6,938 nucleotides of DNA from Bdellovibrionales bacterium (GTDB lineage: Bacteria > Bdellovibrionota > UBA1018). Numbering within the stretch: the stretch's first letter is position 1; each line of letters starts with the position of its first letter. Where the stretch lies: contig JAGWZD010000111.1 of the NCBI GenBank assembly GCA_018968995.1, forward strand, positions 1 to 6,938, given 5' to 3'. The notes beneath the pieces are model-generated. The model saw only the letters and a list, made by a program, of their open reading frames with translations. It made no database searches and had not been told where the DNA came from. Below are positions 6,187-6,938 of the stretch, one piece after another. Both the position numbers and the translations under genes were made by a program.

Positions 6187-6411
6187 CTACCCTTTCAGGA
6201 CTTTCGAAACCTGGGCCACCGCTGCGGGGCTCTTTACGGCTTCCTGGTTCTGCTCGCGGATAGCCGAGTACACCTCTTCCCGGTGGATCTTCGTTTCCTT
6301 TGGAGCCTGAATCCCTAAACGAACTTGCTTGCCCTTGATCTGCACCACGACAATCTTGATATGATCATCGATCGCAATGCTTTCGCCCAGTTTGCGGGTT
6401 AAAACTAACAT
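6187..6411 (-). CDS. csrA: Translational regulator CsrA
   Basis: CsrA is a dimeric RNA-binding protein that recognises GGA motifs, usually in hairpin loops near ribosome-binding sites, and represses or stabilises target mRNAs. The sequence opens with the family signature MLVLTRKLGESIAI, including L4 and R6, continues with QVRLGIQAPKE (29-39) and IHREE (42-46) with the RNA-contacting R44. At 74 residues it has a tail about 13 residues longer than E. coli CsrA (61) and equals the Bacillus subtilis protein in length. N55, required there for FliW binding, is also present (IREQNQ, 51-56). It lies between flgL (113 bases upstream) and fliW (108 bases downstream). Its Shine-Dalgarno is poor: AGAGG is 12 bases away and AAGAAG only 2, consistent with controlled translation. 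A candidate promoter and a GGA hairpin lie upstream. Confidence 0.96.
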   Translation of the reverse strand: MLVLTRKLGESIAIDDHIKIVVVQIKGKQVRLGIQAPKETKIHREEVYSAIREQNQEAVKSPAAVAQVSKVLKG

Positions 6412-6465
6412 AACTTCTTGTTACCTCTCGCTCATCGTATCGGCCCCGAGCTCGGCCGGCATGGG

Positions 6466-6483
6466 CTGGTAGTCCATTACCAG
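6466..6483 (-). promoter_or_regulatory. Candidate CsrA-binding hairpin in the csrA leader
   Basis: The minus-strand RNA CUGGUA-AUGGAC-UACCAG is a perfect 6-bp stem with a hexaloop, centred about 63 bases upstream of the csrA start. The loop AUGGAC exactly fits ANGGAN, the hexaloop rule known for CsrA/RsmE sites. It is the only GGA in the leader. Autoregulation of csrA is known in other bacteria; the role here is inferred from structure and position. Confidence 0.55.
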
Positions 6484-6488
6484 GGGTG

Positions 6489-6517
6489 GGTATAAACCAA
6501 GCGAAACGCACTGGCAA
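6489..6517 (-). promoter_or_regulatory. Candidate sigma-70-type promoter for csrA
   Basis: On the minus strand TTGCCA (6517-6512; five of six matches to TTGACA) is separated by exactly 17 bases from TATACC (6494-6489; four of six matches to TATAAT). Transcription would begin near 6482, at the foot of the GGA hairpin, giving a leader of about 70 bases. Read-through from flgL would also transcribe csrA. This is a pattern match only. Confidence 0.4.
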
Positions 6518-6524
6518 CCGCTTG
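6498..6524 (-). repeat. Inverted repeat directly after flgL
   Basis: CAAGCG and CGCTTG (6-bp arms, 15-base loop) begin at the base after the flgL stop codon. The RNA would fold into a weak hairpin followed by GGUUUAU, not a clean U run, so at best it is a leaky terminator or a stabiliser of the flgL 3' end. It overlaps the candidate csrA -35 box. Confidence 0.3.
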
Positions 6525-6938
6525 TTATTTCAGAAAATCAAGCAGGGTGGGCTGGATTAACTTTTGAGAACTGGCCAACGCCCCCCGAAAAACCGTCTCC
6601 TCTCGGGCCAAGTCCGACATGACCTGTGCCATGTCCGCATCCTCCAGCGCCGAACTCAGCGCCGCCCCTGTCACGTTCTGCCTCTCAAGCGACTGGCTTG
6701 CGCTCGTGATTCCCTGTAATCGCGACCCCAACATGGCTCGAACCGAGGTCAACTTTGCGTGAAGGCCATCAAATCGCTCGAGGGTGTCTCTAACGCCCCC
6801 CTCGTTACCGGAAAGTAGAGCAATTCTAAGCGCTTGCAGCTCCTGAAAGAGATTTACATTCTGAGCTGATGCGCCTGCTGGGCGGCGCGCCACGTCGCCG
6901 CCGTCGGCGCCGGGCATCTCTCTTCCCTGCTTGAGGGC
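6525..6938 (-). CDS. flgL: Flagellar hook-associated protein 3 FlgL, C-terminal part, cut by the window edge
   Basis: The frame is open from the right edge to a TAA at 6527-6525, giving 137 residues; the N-terminus lies outside the window. FlgL is the hook-filament junction protein of the flagellin superfamily, exported through the flagellar type III apparatus. The visible part has the FlgL C-terminal pattern: VNLFQELQALRIALLSGN, then DTLERFDGLHAKLTSVRAMLGSRL (abridged helix), then the flagellin-type end EDADMAQVMSDLAREET and QPTLLDFLK. The ending LLDFL is more typical of FlgL than of flagellin, which usually ends in LLR or similar. The ATG at 6917 is internal, because seven more in-frame codons precede it up to the edge. 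It is followed by csrA on the same strand. A divergent flagellin is the less likely alternative. Confidence 0.85.
   Translation of the reverse strand, partial: ALKQGREMPGADGGDVARRPAGASAQNVNLFQELQALRIALLSGNEGGVRDTLERFDGLHAKLTSVRAMLGSRLQGITSASQSLERQNVTGAALSSALEDADMAQVMSDLAREETVFRGALASSQKLIQPTLLDFLK

Noticed and set aside
6437..6444. Sigma-28 (flagellar) -10-like box GCCGATAC upstream of csrA on the minus strand
   Set aside because: It matches seven of eight bases of the flagellar -10 element, but the region 11 bases upstream (CATGCCGG) does not resemble TAAAGTTT, so no complete promoter can be supported.
6446..6455. Palindrome CCGAGCTCGG in the csrA leader
   Set aside because: A 10-base perfect palindrome in GC-rich sequence with no loop and no following T run; it may fold but is not a terminator and no known operator was recognised.
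1..6938. Search for mobile elements, CRISPR arrays, tRNA/rRNA, toxin-antitoxin pairs or phage genes
   Set aside because: No transposase-like protein, regular spaced repeats, tRNA-like cloverleaf or terminal repeats were seen by eye; almost all bases are in the housekeeping-type genes listed.

Overview
The window is ordinary, gene-dense bacterial chromosome at roughly 50% GC, with no trace of mobile elements, CRISPR, tRNA or rRNA. A BamD-type outer-membrane assembly lipoprotein implies a Gram-negative cell, and a flgL-csrA-fliW string implies a flagellated one. Together with a BatE-like TPR/SH3 protein and an AstA-family protein, this suggests a predatory or delta-type proteobacterium such as the Bdellovibrionota. 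That placement is inference from gene content, not from a marker gene.

Layout: (1) 1-3349, minus strand, transcribed right to left: a divergent class III (PLP) aminotransferase, a large M20-family amidohydrolase and the N-terminal 147 residues of an AstA-type arginine N-succinyltransferase that runs off the left edge. Both junctions are 4-base ATGA overlaps, so this looks like one translationally coupled operon for arginine/ornithine-type N-acylated amino acids. (2) 3350-3446: a 97-bp divergent intergenic region. (3) 3447-5520, plus strand: a BatE-like TPR/membrane/SH3 protein, BamD, and a soluble protein of about six TPRs, again joined by ATGA overlaps. (4) 5524-6938, minus strand: the C-terminal part of FlgL, then CsrA, then FliW. 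FliW converges on the TPR gene with only 3 bases between the stop codons.

How the genes work together: in block 4, FlgL caps the hook-filament junction, CsrA is the RNA-binding translational repressor, and FliW is the protein antagonist of CsrA known from the Bacillus partner switch. CsrA here keeps the RNA-contacting R44 and also N55, which is needed for FliW binding in Bacillus subtilis, and has a C-terminal tail of similar length. The csrA leader holds a perfect 6-bp hairpin whose hexaloop, AUGGAC, fits the CsrA/RsmE ANGGAN rule. The fliW ribosome-binding site, AGGGAG, fits the same rule. This suggests that CsrA represses both itself and its own antagonist, and it is the most interesting signal in the window. 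Block 3 is an envelope-assembly type operon made almost entirely of helical-repeat proteins. Block 1 pairs AstA with an M20 hydrolase and an atypical aminotransferase, which may be a variant arginine succinyltransferase pathway.
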